DNA of 64,000 nucleotides. Source: Dysgonomonas sp. UBA7710 (lineage in GTDB: Bacteria > Bacteroidota > Bacteroidia > Bacteroidales > Dysgonomonadaceae). A program made the position numbers and the translations under genes. Shown in pieces: positions 54,096 to 63,068 of this stretch. The stretch lies in contig NZ_DLFW01000020.1 in the NCBI RefSeq assembly GCF_002482385.1, positions 30,918-94,917 on the forward strand. Reading direction: 5' to 3'. The notes under the pieces are model-generated. The model was given only the letters and a program-made list of their open reading frames with translations. It was not told the origin of the DNA and ran no database searches. Position 1 is the first letter of the stretch, and the number at the start of each line of letters is the position of its first letter.

Positions 54096-54536
54096 ATGAG
54101 AGAAAACAGCGGTATAAAAATAGACTTACTTCTTGGCCGGATAACTAAACTCTGGACAAGGACTAAAAAGCAAATTCTGGATAACTGTGGACTCACTCAT
54201 TCTCAATTCGAGATTCTATCGGCTATTTATCATTTTACGGCAAGCCGGCATGAAATAATACAGATACATCTTTCCGAAAAAACAGGAATAGACCCGATGA
54301 CTACCTCCACCATATTACGCAATCTTGAAAAGAAAGGATTGATTACACGGGTTAGGGGTATTCAGAATACTCGCGTTGTTTTTGTTGAATTATCTCCGAA
54401 TGGATACACTGTTTATAAAAAGGCTTCAAAAGAGATTATCGTATTGAACAAATCCCTTTACAGAAGAATCAATTCTAACAACCTGACTAAAGAATTACTA
54501 CTCTTATCTAGCGAATTAGGTAAAATCAATAATTAA
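54096..54536 (+). CDS. MarR family transcriptional regulator
   Basis: A 146-residue winged-helix protein with the MarR layout: DNCGLTHSQFEILSAIYHFT, LSEKTGIDPMTTSTILRNLE, and the wing GLITRVRGIQNTRVVFVELS. It is the first gene of the RND efflux operon, 6 bp from the adaptor gene. It is probably a repressor relieved by a small aromatic or drug-like ligand. Confidence 0.92.
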   Translation: MRENSGIKIDLLLGRITKLWTRTKKQILDNCGLTHSQFEILSAIYHFTASRHEIIQIHLSEKTGIDPMTTSTILRNLEKKGLITRVRGIQNTRVVFVELSPNGYTVYKKASKEIIVLNKSLYRRINSNNLTKELLLLSSELGKINN

Positions 54537-54542
54537 AATCAT

Positions 54543-55649
54543 ATGAGAATCAACCAATTTCTATGTGGAATATCTATTCTGCTATTCCTTGCAGCGTGCA
54601 GTAAAAAAAATGAAAATAAGATAGATGCTTCACGTCAGGAGTATCCTGTACTGAAAATCATCAAACAGGAAGCTGTTCTGGAGTCTGTATATCCGGCAAC
54701 GATAAAAGGTCAGGAAGATGTAGAAATAAGGCCCCGTCTTGAAGGATTCATCAACGCTATTTATGTAGATGAAGGGGCAACTGTGAGAAAAGGACAGGTT
54801 CTGTTCAAAGTTGACTCCCCGGAATCAGAAGAAAAGCTATCTACCGCTGAAGCAGCCCTAAACAGTGCACAAGCAGAACTTAATACGGCAGAACTCAATG
54901 TTGAGAGAATCCGTCCGCTGGCTGAAAAGAATATTATCAGCAGTACCCAGCTATTGACATATGAGAATGCTTATAAAACAGCTTTAGCAAGATTGAAACA
55001 ATCTGAAGCCACTTTAAAGAGTGCGCAAGCGACGGTGTCCTGGATTAATGTAACGAGCCCGGTAGACGGAGTCGTAGGTACTGTGTCATTCCGTATAGGA
55101 AGTCTGGTTAATAAAGATGACATTTTGACTACTGTGGCCAGTACAGGAAATGTATTTGCCTACTTTTCTCTCAGTGAAAATGAACTGAAAGATTTTCTGA
55201 ATAAAGCACAAGGAAAAACTCAGGCTGAAAAGATAAAGAATCTACCTCACGTGAATCTGCGACTATCCGATGAAAGCCTTTATTCTGAAAAAGGAAAAAT
55301 TCAGACTATATCCGGTATTATCGACATTTCCACCGGATCAGCCAATTTCAGAGCCGAGTTTCCAAATCATCAGGGAAAGTTGAGGAGTGGAGCCAGCGGA
55401 AAAGTTATCATTCCGGAACAAATCAGGGAATCTGTTATCATTCCTCAAAAAGCAACCTTTGCTCAACAGGATAAAATTCTCGTATATAAGTTGCAGGGAG
55501 ATTCTGTGAAACAGACAATTGTTTTTGTTACAGAACTGTCTGACGGGAAGAATTATATGGTTACGGATGGCCTCTCGGATGGAGACCTGATTATATCAGA
55601 TGGGATTGCGACGCTGAATGATGGTAAAAAAATCAGTATCAAGAATTAA
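54543..55649 (+). CDS. RND efflux periplasmic adaptor lipoprotein
   Basis: A 368-residue membrane-fusion protein with a lipobox (LAACSKK, Cys19), a lipoyl-like domain (VEIRPRLEGFINAIYVDEGA, RKGQVLFKVDSPE), an alpha-helical hairpin (about 80-150) and beta-barrel (TSPVDGVVGTVSFRIGSLVN). It links the inner-membrane pump and the outer-membrane channel. It begins 6 bp after the MarR stop codon. Confidence 0.94.
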   Translation: MRINQFLCGISILLFLAACSKKNENKIDASRQEYPVLKIIKQEAVLESVYPATIKGQEDVEIRPRLEGFINAIYVDEGATVRKGQVLFKVDSPESEEKLSTAEAALNSAQAELNTAELNVERIRPLAEKNIISSTQLLTYENAYKTALARLKQSEATLKSAQATVSWINVTSPVDGVVGTVSFRIGSLVNKDDILTTVASTGNVFAYFSLSENELKDFLNKAQGKTQAEKIKNLPHVNLRLSDESLYSEKGKIQTISGIIDISTGSANFRAEFPNHQGKLRSGASGKVIIPEQIRESVIIPQKATFAQQDKILVYKLQGDSVKQTIVFVTELSDGKNYMVTDGLSDGDLIISDGIATLNDGKKISIKN

Positions 55650-55685
55650 ACAACCGGAGTATAAATTAAAATATTTATTATAACA

Positions 55686-58600
55686 ATGTTAAAGATATTT
55701 ATAGAAAGGCCGGTATTATCTACTGTAATATCCATCTTAATTGTAGTATTAGGGTTGATTGGTCTTATGTCACTCCCTATAGAGCAATATCCTGACATTG
55801 CTCCTTCTACAGTACAGGTACAGACTACATATGCCGGAGCCAATGCGGATGTGATAATGAAATCAGTCATTGTTCCTATTGAAGAAGCCGTAAACGGAGT
55901 GGAAGGAATGACCTATATGACTTCGTCTGCTTCCAATAGTGGAGCTGCCACTATAACCGTATATTTTAAACAGGGAATAAATCCAGATATTGCCGCTGTC
56001 AATGTTCAGAATCTGGTATCTAAAGCAGTACCATTACTCCCTCAGGAGGTAACTCAGGTTGGGGTAACCGTACAAAAGCAACAGACTAGTACCATTATGA
56101 TGATTGCTTTTTCATCAGACAACAAACAATATGATGATAAGTTTATTCAGAATTATGCCAATATAAATCTCCTGCCTCAGATAAAAAGGGTTTATGGAGT
56201 TGGTAATGCCAGTGTATTCGGGGCCAAAGACTATTCAATGCGCATCTGGTTCAAACCGGATAAAATGAATACATATAAGATAAATCCGTCGGAAGCTATA
56301 GCCGCCCTGAGTGACCAGAATATAGAAGCTGCTCCCGGTGAACTCGGGCAGAATAGTGACCAGAGTTTTCAATATACCTTAAAATATACCGGGAGACTAA
56401 GTACTACAGAAGAGTTTTCCAATATTATAATCCGATCGGTTGACGGGCAAATATTAAAATTAAAAGATATTGCAGATGTAGAGCTTGGCGCATTAAATTA
56501 TTCGGTATTAAGTGATCTTGATGGAAAAGCAACCGTTGCTATAACAGTCAATCAAACGGCAGGATCAAATGCTCGTGAATTAATAAAAAATATAAAATCA
56601 ACAGTCGATGAAGCTTCAAAATCTTTCCCTCCCGGATTGAAAGTAACTTACGTGATGGATTCCAGCGAATTCCTCGATGTATCGATAAATAAAGTCGTAA
56701 CCACTTTAATTGAAGCCTTTATTCTGGTATTCCTTGTTGTGTTTATATTTCTTCAGGATGTACGCTCTACATTGATTCCGGCCATAACAGTTCCTGTAGC
56801 TATTATCGGAACATTCTTTTTCTTGCTTTTATTCGGATTTTCAATAAACCTGCTTACTCTTTTTGCCCTGGTTCTGGCTATCGGGATTGTGGTCGATGAC
56901 GCTATCGTCGTCGTCGAGGCTGTACATGCCCGGATGGAAGCAGGAGAGAAAGATCCAAAACGTGCTGCAAACGATGCAATGAAAGAAATTGCTCCGGCTA
57001 TAGTCTCAATAACTCTGGTGATGGCTTCGGTTTTTATCCCTGTCAGTTTTCTTGGAGGTACAACAGGTGTATTTTATAAACAGTTCGGGCTTACACTGGC
57101 TATTGCCATCATTATATCAGCAGTCAATGCCTTAACTCTCAGTCCTGCTCTTTGCGCCTTATTTTTAAAACCTCACGAAGAAGAATCCTCTAAAAGGAAA
57201 AGTTTCATAAAGCGTTTCTATTATAATTTCAATACATTTTTTTATGGTGGAACATCCAAATACAAGAAATCTCTGCACTTTTTGGGAAGAAAAGGGCATC
57301 GTTGGATTACGGGAGCTATCATAGGTATAAGCATTATTGTACTTATTGCAATTATGAAGTTTATTCCGACCGGTTTTGTTCCGCAGGAAGATAGCGGAGC
57401 TCTTATGGGAATGGTAACCTTACCACCGGGAGCATCCCTTGAAAGGTCTGATTCTGTAATGACTGAGGTTGCTGGGATCATCAGTGAAATGGAAGAGGTG
57501 GAACATATCATGAAATTGTCCGGGCTTAACCTGATGAATGGTGTGGGAAGTTCTTATGGCTCGGTTGTTGTGAAGCTTAAGCCCTGGGGTAAACGCAAGA
57601 AAACAGTACAGGAAGTCGGAGCTATTTTGACTCAGAAAACTAAAAGCATACATAATGCGACATTCTTATTTAGTCCCGCTCCAACTTTACAGGGATTTGG
57701 ATTAAGTACAGGTGTGGATATGCGTTTACAAGATAAGACCGGAGGGGATATTCATAAATTTTATAGTGTAGCACAAGATTTCCTGTCAGCCATGCAGCAA
57801 CGAAAAGAAGTAATGATTGCCATGACTAATTTTAACCCTAACTTTCCTCAAAAGGAGATACATGCCAACATTGCTAAAATTAAAGAAGCAGGTATTACAC
57901 TGAATGATGTAATGATCTCCATGCAGGCTTATGTGGGAAGTATGTATGTGTCTAACTTTAATTTGTATGGCAAACAGTTCCGGGTCATGGTGCAGGCTGA
58001 TCCTAAATACAGGACTAAATTAGATGATCTGAATAAACTGTCCGTTAAGACTGCCAATGGGGAAATGGCCTCTATTACTGAATTTATAACAATAAAAGAT
58101 GTAACGGGACCACAGGCCTTATCCCGCTTCAATATGTTTACCTCTATCGATGCCATGATTATTCCAAACTTCTCGGAAGGATATAGTACCGGTGATGCGT
58201 TGAAGGCTGTTGAAGAAGTTGCCGCAACAACACTGCCTGATGGATACGGATATGAGTACTCGGGAATGACTAGGGAGGAGGCTAACAGTAGTAGCCAGAC
58301 AATGCTTGTTTTCGGCTTATGCCTGATCTTTGTTTATCTCTTGTTAGCGGCATTGTATGAAAGCTATATAATTCCTTTAAGTGTAATTCTATCCCTCCCG
58401 GTTGGGCTTGCCGGAATTTATATCTTCATTCTGATCTTCGGGTTAAAAGATGGCATTGTCAATAATATCTATGTGCAAATATCCCTGATTATGCTTATCG
58501 GCCTATTGGCTAAAAATGCAATTTTAATTGTGGAATATGCCATACAACGGAGACAGGCGGGGATGGGTATTGTGGATGCTGCCGTTAATGGAGCAGTTGC

Positions 58601-58847
58601 CCGGTTACGGCCGATATTAATGACATCTTTTGCTTTTATCTGTGGACTGCTGCCATTGATGTTTGCCAGCGGAGCCGGAGCAATAGGTAACCGCTCTATC
58701 GGTATCAGTGCTGTCGGAGGAATGTTTGTGGGAACGATACTCGGTATCCTTGTAATACCTTCCCTCTATATCATATTCCAGACTTTACAGGAAAAGTTCA
58801 GTAAATCAGGGTTGGTTAATTCAGAAGAAAACGATGATAATAAATAA
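55686..58847 (+). CDS. RND multidrug efflux permease (HAE1/AcrB type)
   Basis: A 1053-residue inner-membrane pump with 12 transmembrane segments and two large periplasmic loops. TM4 carries the proton-relay aspartates in LALVLAIGIVVDDAIVVVEA. The N-terminus starts MLKIFIERPVLSTVISILIV, and the C-terminal half has GLLAKNAILIVEYAIQRRQA and GAVARLRPILMTSFAFICGL. The HAE1 length and motifs indicate drug, bile salt or hydrophobic compound export. Confidence 0.96.
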   Translation: MLKIFIERPVLSTVISILIVVLGLIGLMSLPIEQYPDIAPSTVQVQTTYAGANADVIMKSVIVPIEEAVNGVEGMTYMTSSASNSGAATITVYFKQGINPDIAAVNVQNLVSKAVPLLPQEVTQVGVTVQKQQTSTIMMIAFSSDNKQYDDKFIQNYANINLLPQIKRVYGVGNASVFGAKDYSMRIWFKPDKMNTYKINPSEAIAALSDQNIEAAPGELGQNSDQSFQYTLKYTGRLSTTEEFSNIIIRSVDGQILKLKDIADVELGALNYSVLSDLDGKATVAITVNQTAGSNARELIKNIKSTVDEASKSFPPGLKVTYVMDSSEFLDVSINKVVTTLIEAFILVFLVVFIFLQDVRSTLIPAITVPVAIIGTFFFLLLFGFSINLLTLFALVLAIGIVVDDAIVVVEAVHARMEAGEKDPKRAANDAMKEIAPAIVSITLVMASVFIPVSFLGGTTGVFYKQFGLTLAIAIIISAVNALTLSPALCALFLKPHEEESSKRKSFIKRFYYNFNTFFYGGTSKYKKSLHFLGRKGHRWITGAIIGISIIVLIAIMKFIPTGFVPQEDSGALMGMVTLPPGASLERSDSVMTEVAGIISEMEEVEHIMKLSGLNLMNGVGSSYGSVVVKLKPWGKRKKTVQEVGAILTQKTKSIHNATFLFSPAPTLQGFGLSTGVDMRLQDKTGGDIHKFYSVAQDFLSAMQQRKEVMIAMTNFNPNFPQKEIHANIAKIKEAGITLNDVMISMQAYVGSMYVSNFNLYGKQFRVMVQADPKYRTKLDDLNKLSVKTANGEMASITEFITIKDVTGPQALSRFNMFTSIDAMIIPNFSEGYSTGDALKAVEEVAATTLPDGYGYEYSGMTREEANSSSQTMLVFGLCLIFVYLLLAALYESYIIPLSVILSLPVGLAGIYIFILIFGLKDGIVNNIYVQISLIMLIGLLAKNAILIVEYAIQRRQAGMGIVDAAVNGAVARLRPILMTSFAFICGLLPLMFASGAGAIGNRSIGISAVGGMFVGTILGILVIPSLYIIFQTLQEKFSKSGLVNSEENDDNK

Positions 58848-58851
58848 TCAG

Positions 58852-60255
58852 ATGAAGAATATATATATAAAAGGATTGGTTCTGTTGGGGCTTATAGTCT
58901 CAATAGGACTGACTTCCTGCCAGGTATCAAATCAATATAAATCGCCGGAAGTAAATACTGATAGCTTATTCAGAGACAAACTTTCGGCAGATACAACCAC
59001 AATCGCTGATATTCCCTGGAGGGAATATTTTAAAGATGCAGTCTTGCAGGGATTGATAGAAGAGGGTCTGCAGAACAATTTCGATTTGCGGATTGCAGTA
59101 ACCCGTATACAGCAGGCAGAAGCAAACTTAGGGATGGCTAAGGCTGCTTATTTCCCGAACGTTTCTTTAGTCGGGCAGGTAGAACACTCCCGCTCCAGTA
59201 AGGGGAATAACGGTAAAGATGTTTTGGGTTACCACTCAACAACCTATACACTGGGAGTCAGTACAAGCTGGGAGTTGGATATCTGGGGAAAACTAAATCG
59301 TCAGTCGAAAGCTAAATATGCTCAATTTCTGAACAGTCATGCTTATCATAATTTGATAAAGACATCATTGATTGCCAATATTGCCACAAGTTATTATTCC
59401 TTACTGGCACTGGATGAACAGCTTAAAATAACAAAAGAAACTGTTGTTTTATTAGATGAGAGTACGGCAACCATGCAAGATTTGATGGATGCAGGTATGC
59501 TTAATGCTGCATCCGTAGAACAAAGTAAATCTTTGCTACACAGTACCCGGATTACAATACCCGACCTCGAAAGTCAGATCTGGCAAATGGAAAACTCCAT
59601 CAGTACATTGCTCGGCCGAAAATCCGCTCATGTGGCACGTACTACTATTTCAGATCAAGTAATTGTATCTCAGCTGGCCTATGGAGTTCCCATTCAATTG
59701 TTAGCCAAGCGTCCTGATGTAGAGCAGGCAGAACTGGATTTTCGTTCGGCATTTGAATTGACCAATGCAGTCCGTGCAGCTTTTTATCCTTCCATTACAC
59801 TTACCTCGGGAATGATTGGTTATGGAGCTAATACGTTGTCTAATTTCTTTAAACCGGAAAATATCTTTGCCAGTATTATCGGAGGGTTAACACAACCGCT
59901 TTTTGCAAGAAAACAGCTGACCGGAAACCTCAAGATAACAAAAGCCCAACAGCAGGAAGCCTTGCTGGCATTTGAAAAGACTGTATTATCAGCCGGAGAA
60001 GAAGTTTCAAATATATTATATTCCTACAAAGCATCTATCAGCAAGAATGAAATCAGGGAATCTCAGATTTCTTCATTGAATAATGCTGTTGATTTTACGC
60101 AAGAGTTGCTAAAAGCAGGAGAAGCCAATTATACGGAAGTATTAACTGCTGAGCAGAACTTATTACAGGCTCAGTTAGGAAAGGTAAGTGATAAGCTCGA
60201 ACAGCTTCAATACTCGGTAGATCTTTATAAGGCACTTGGAGGAGGCATTTATTGA
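58852..60255 (+). CDS. RND outer-membrane efflux lipoprotein (TolC/OprM-NodT type)
   Basis: The start is placed at the ATG at 58852, which begins a lipoprotein signal peptide (MKNIYIKGLVLLGLIVSIGL, lipobox LTSC) and lies 4 bp after the pump stop codon; the upstream frame start at 58834 overlaps it. The 467-residue protein has two OEP repeats: LIEEGLQNNFDLRIAVTRIQ and AELDFRSAFELTNAVRAAFY, the typical inter-repeat loop LAKRPDVEQAE, and GEANYTEVLTAEQNLLQAQL at the C-terminus. It forms the outer-membrane channel of the pump. Confidence 0.93.
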   Translation: MKNIYIKGLVLLGLIVSIGLTSCQVSNQYKSPEVNTDSLFRDKLSADTTTIADIPWREYFKDAVLQGLIEEGLQNNFDLRIAVTRIQQAEANLGMAKAAYFPNVSLVGQVEHSRSSKGNNGKDVLGYHSTTYTLGVSTSWELDIWGKLNRQSKAKYAQFLNSHAYHNLIKTSLIANIATSYYSLLALDEQLKITKETVVLLDESTATMQDLMDAGMLNAASVEQSKSLLHSTRITIPDLESQIWQMENSISTLLGRKSAHVARTTISDQVIVSQLAYGVPIQLLAKRPDVEQAELDFRSAFELTNAVRAAFYPSITLTSGMIGYGANTLSNFFKPENIFASIIGGLTQPLFARKQLTGNLKITKAQQQEALLAFEKTVLSAGEEVSNILYSYKASISKNEIRESQISSLNNAVDFTQELLKAGEANYTEVLTAEQNLLQAQLGKVSDKLEQLQYSVDLYKALGGGIY

Positions 60256-60263
60256 TAAATTTT

Positions 60264-60312
60264 AAAGGATTGGGAAACGTCATTCAATTTTGTCTTCCGA
60301 TTCTTTTATAAA
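60264..60312 (+). terminator. weak terminator after the RND operon
   Basis: A stem of about 12 pairs with three G-T wobbles (60264-60277 with 60293-60306) is followed by TTATAAATTT. It is only moderately convincing. Confidence 0.4.
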
Positions 60313-60323
60313 TTTAATAAGAG

Positions 60324-61202
60324 ATGGATAGATCTTTAATATATGTATTATTTGTCTGTTTGTTTACACCACTCATTCTATCAGCTCAGACAGAGAATGA
60401 TAGCATCCATAAAAAACATGACTTATTGAGTATATTTAAACGGGAGATAATATACAATTCTGAGAAAGAAACACTGGTAGCCTTGGATAGAACACCGGCA
60501 TTTGGTATATACAAAGACAATTATTTTATTACCGGCATTCCCTTGAACGAGAAAGTGACAAATAGCACTGCAGATGCCATGTTCCAGGTAAGTATAAGGC
60601 ATCGCCTGACTAAAAGTATACTACCATTTAAAACTTTTGCTTATATAACTTATACTCAGAAATCATTCTGGAATATTTATGCTGAATCCAGCCCTTTTCG
60701 TGATACGAATTATAATCCGGGGATTGGACTTGCTAAATCCATTCTACGTGGAAATCAATTATTAGGAACAATCTTTTTTCAGGTCAAACACGAATCTAAC
60801 GGCAAAGAAAAAACAGATTCCCGGAGTTGGAATTACCTGAGTATAGCAGCAAAATACTATATCAATTCCAGATTAAATATTTCAGGAGAGTTTTGGATTC
60901 CTTATGTGGATGGGGGAAACAATAAAGATCTATTGGATTACAAAGGCTTAGGGCAAATAAATATTAATTGTGTGGATAATAATCAAAAATGGTGGTTTGA
61001 AATACAATTGAACCAACGTAAGGGTTTTGGTAATATAAATACTGTGGCAAGTATTGCCTTTAAGGTTTCGAAGAGTTCAAACCAATATTTGTTTCTCCGA
61101 TTGCAGGACGGCTACGGAGATAGTTTTCAAGACTACAACAGGTATTCAATGAATGTACGGATTGGAATATGTATCAAACCTAATTTTTATAGTATTTATT
61201 AA
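60324..61202 (+). CDS. outer-membrane phospholipase A (PldA family)
   Basis: A 292-residue barrel protein with a signal peptide (1-21, cut after LSAQT). The OmpLA catalytic motif is VKHESNGK (His156, Ser158), and the Asn of the triad is probably in SRSWNYL (about 172). Strand-rich sequence with LNISGEFWIPYVDGG is typical. It hydrolyses phospholipids in the outer leaflet when membrane asymmetry is lost. Adjacent to an efflux operon, it may belong to an envelope-stress response, but its own promoter is not clear. Confidence 0.88.
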   Translation: MDRSLIYVLFVCLFTPLILSAQTENDSIHKKHDLLSIFKREIIYNSEKETLVALDRTPAFGIYKDNYFITGIPLNEKVTNSTADAMFQVSIRHRLTKSILPFKTFAYITYTQKSFWNIYAESSPFRDTNYNPGIGLAKSILRGNQLLGTIFFQVKHESNGKEKTDSRSWNYLSIAAKYYINSRLNISGEFWIPYVDGGNNKDLLDYKGLGQININCVDNNQKWWFEIQLNQRKGFGNINTVASIAFKVSKSSNQYLFLRLQDGYGDSFQDYNRYSMNVRIGICIKPNFYSIY

Positions 61203-61260
61203 TAGATAAGAATAGAGTAAAAACACATATTTACGATCAATAAATATATAAGTAAGGACA

Positions 61261-61624
61261 TTAATACATTCTGAAAAGAGGACCAGAATACTCTTCTGTT
61301 GTTTCGGCAAAAGGCGAATTAATTCCAATACCTGCGTTATTTACCCGATAATTTATTTTCTGAGGACCAAAGTTGTTAGATAATTCTCGCTTGAGAAGTT
61401 CAAAAAAAGAATGGAAGCTTTTTATATCGGCAGTATTGAGTTGGAGAGCAATAGCTGTTTGTCCGGGTTGCTCTATCTCTGCTATTGTTTCTAAAGCTCT
61501 TTCTTTTTTACTATTGTAGGTAAGGACTATATCCAGTCCTTTTTCGGGCTGTGTTTATAGCCATATTCTTGCCTAGTCCACGGCTATCGCCTGTTACTAA
61601 TGCGATTTTTAATTGTTGTGACAT
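61261..61624 (-). pseudogene. truncated, frameshifted short-chain dehydrogenase
   Basis: From the ATG at 61624 the minus strand encodes MSQQLKIALVTGDSRGLGKN, a Rossmann start with an altered glycine motif. The frame then stops early, but sequence from about 61545 in another frame continues as an SDR (ERALETIAEIEQPGQTAIAL, NYRVNNAGIGINSPFAETTE). It ends at 61261 before the catalytic Tyr-x-x-x-Lys, so it is about half of a normal 250-residue SDR. It is not functional. Confidence 0.85.
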
Positions 61625-61712
61625 AATTCAATAGTTTTATTGCAATACAAAGATACTGGTATATAATTTATTAGCCTCTTTTCAAAAGACTTTATTGCCA
61701 GATTGACCTTTG

Positions 61713-62177
61713 TTAGTTGTATATAAGGATATAAGCATTTAAATATGTTGCTAAGGATAGCCAAAGGATATAAGGAACAAACAAGATTCCACTAACTTTT
61801 TGTGTCGGATAACATTTGAAAGCATAGTATAAAACACCCAGATCCAACAAGATAATATTGATAAAACCTAAAAGAGGATTTTGTAGATAGAAGAATGAAA
61901 TGCTCCATGTAAAATTAAGAAATAACTGAACCGCAAATAATGCTGTAAGAAATTTCTTGTTACCCTCTTTTGAATTTAATATCAAGCCAATAGAAATACC
62001 CATGCATAGGTATATTATACCCCATGCGATAGGAAAAGCTATATTGGGAGGAGTTATTTCCGGTTTATTCAATGTCGGATACCATGTCTGTATAGATTCC
62101 GATTGAAAATAGCTGGCCGTAAATCCTACTAAAAAACAGATAATTACAGGGAGTAACACGTATAGGGATTTTCTCAT
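61713..62177 (-). CDS. tspO: TspO/MBR family protein
   Basis: A 154-residue, five-helix membrane protein. Signature sequences are WYPTLNKPEITPPNIAFPIA, WGIIYLCMGISIGLIL and AVQLFLNFTWSISFFYLQNP. The family binds porphyrins and cholesterol-like ligands and is linked to tetrapyrrole and oxidative-stress handling. It sits between broken genes and is itself intact. Confidence 0.94.
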   Translation of the reverse strand: MRKSLYVLLPVIICFLVGFTASYFQSESIQTWYPTLNKPEITPPNIAFPIAWGIIYLCMGISIGLILNSKEGNKKFLTALFAVQLFLNFTWSISFFYLQNPLLGFINIILLDLGVLYYAFKCYPTQKVSGILFVPYILWLSLATYLNAYILIYN

Positions 62178-62204
62178 ATTTATGGATATTAGTTATTATT
62201 AGCA

Positions 62205-62636
62205 TTATATTATGATCTCCCAGTCCTCAACTTCTCCTTCTATTGTCTTAAATAGAGGATGTGGTTTTAGACCAGTTAATGAAGGTAACTTCACTAAAAA
62301 TTCCGGACTTCGTTTCTGGAGTTTTCGCCTCAGATGTTCAAGCTCATACTCCAATTGACCTTCCGTAACAGGAATTGAAGGAATACCCTCAATCATACGG
62401 ATCTTTTCTTTACTGTATGAAAAATTCCTTCTTACAGCTTCTTTGTATATTTCAGTAAGGAAGGCATCGATGTAAAGAGACGGATCGGTGCTATTCTTGA
62501 AACGGATCAACTGAGGATGATTCGTATATCCCTTTGTATTACCTAGAAGCACATTCTTTGCCAATAGTCCTTCACGCCAGGAGGCATTAAGCCCTGCCGA
62601 ATCCAGATATTGAGGATGTAAAGACCATAGTCGCAT
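62205..62636 (-). CDS. pyrimidine dimer DNA glycosylase/endonuclease V family
   Basis: The start is placed at the ATG at 62636 (MRLWSLHPQYLDSAGLNASW), the family's usual N-terminus. The six-residue extension to 62651 begins with TTG and is the tail of the upstream glutathione peroxidase remnant. The 143-residue protein matches the Pyr_excise family, which excises UV-induced cyclobutane dimers: WREGLLAKNVLLGNTKGYTN, HPQLIRFKNSTDPSLYIDAF. It is probably cytoplasmic and acts on DNA. Confidence 0.85.
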   Translation of the reverse strand: MRLWSLHPQYLDSAGLNASWREGLLAKNVLLGNTKGYTNHPQLIRFKNSTDPSLYIDAFLTEIYKEAVRRNFSYSKEKIRMIEGIPSIPVTEGQLEYELEHLRRKLQKRSPEFLVKLPSLTGLKPHPLFKTIEGEVEDWEIII

Positions 62637-62995
62637 ATAGTATTTTGCCAAAAGTGTTTCGATAGTCCGGCAATCTTTAACGGATTAGTTATCGGAACAT
62701 ATCGGTCAATGACATATCCTTCTCTGTCGATCAGGAATTTAGTAAAATTCTATTTTATAGAATCCCATGGGATTCCTTTGCTATTTTACTTCAGGTATTT
62801 ATAAAGAGGATCGGCATTATCTCCGTTAACCTCAATCTTTCCAAATGTGGTAAATGTCGTTTTATACTTCATTTCGCAAAAGGAGGTAATTTTATCGTTT
62901 ATTCCCGGAGCCTGTTTCCCAAACTGATTGTATGGAAGATCCAATATTTCAAAAGCCTGATCTGATATGATATGATGGATGTGGGTTGCCTATAA
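62637..62995 (-). pseudogene. glutathione peroxidase remnant
   Basis: The minus strand encodes FEILDLPYNQFGKQAPGIND, then CEMKYKTTFTTFGKIEVNG, characteristic of glutathione peroxidases. It is interrupted by a TAA after DPLYKYLK and another stop further on, then continues KFLIDREGYVIDRYVPITNP. The N-terminal third with the active-site Cys is missing upstream. Its last codons (ETLLAKYYM) run in frame into the pyrimidine-dimer glycosylase. Confidence 0.87.
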
Positions 62996-63068
62996 TTGTT
63001 AGATTACTGCTTTATAAATTCTATCTTTCTTTTGATTATTTCATTATCCAAAGTTGAGATATTATTCT

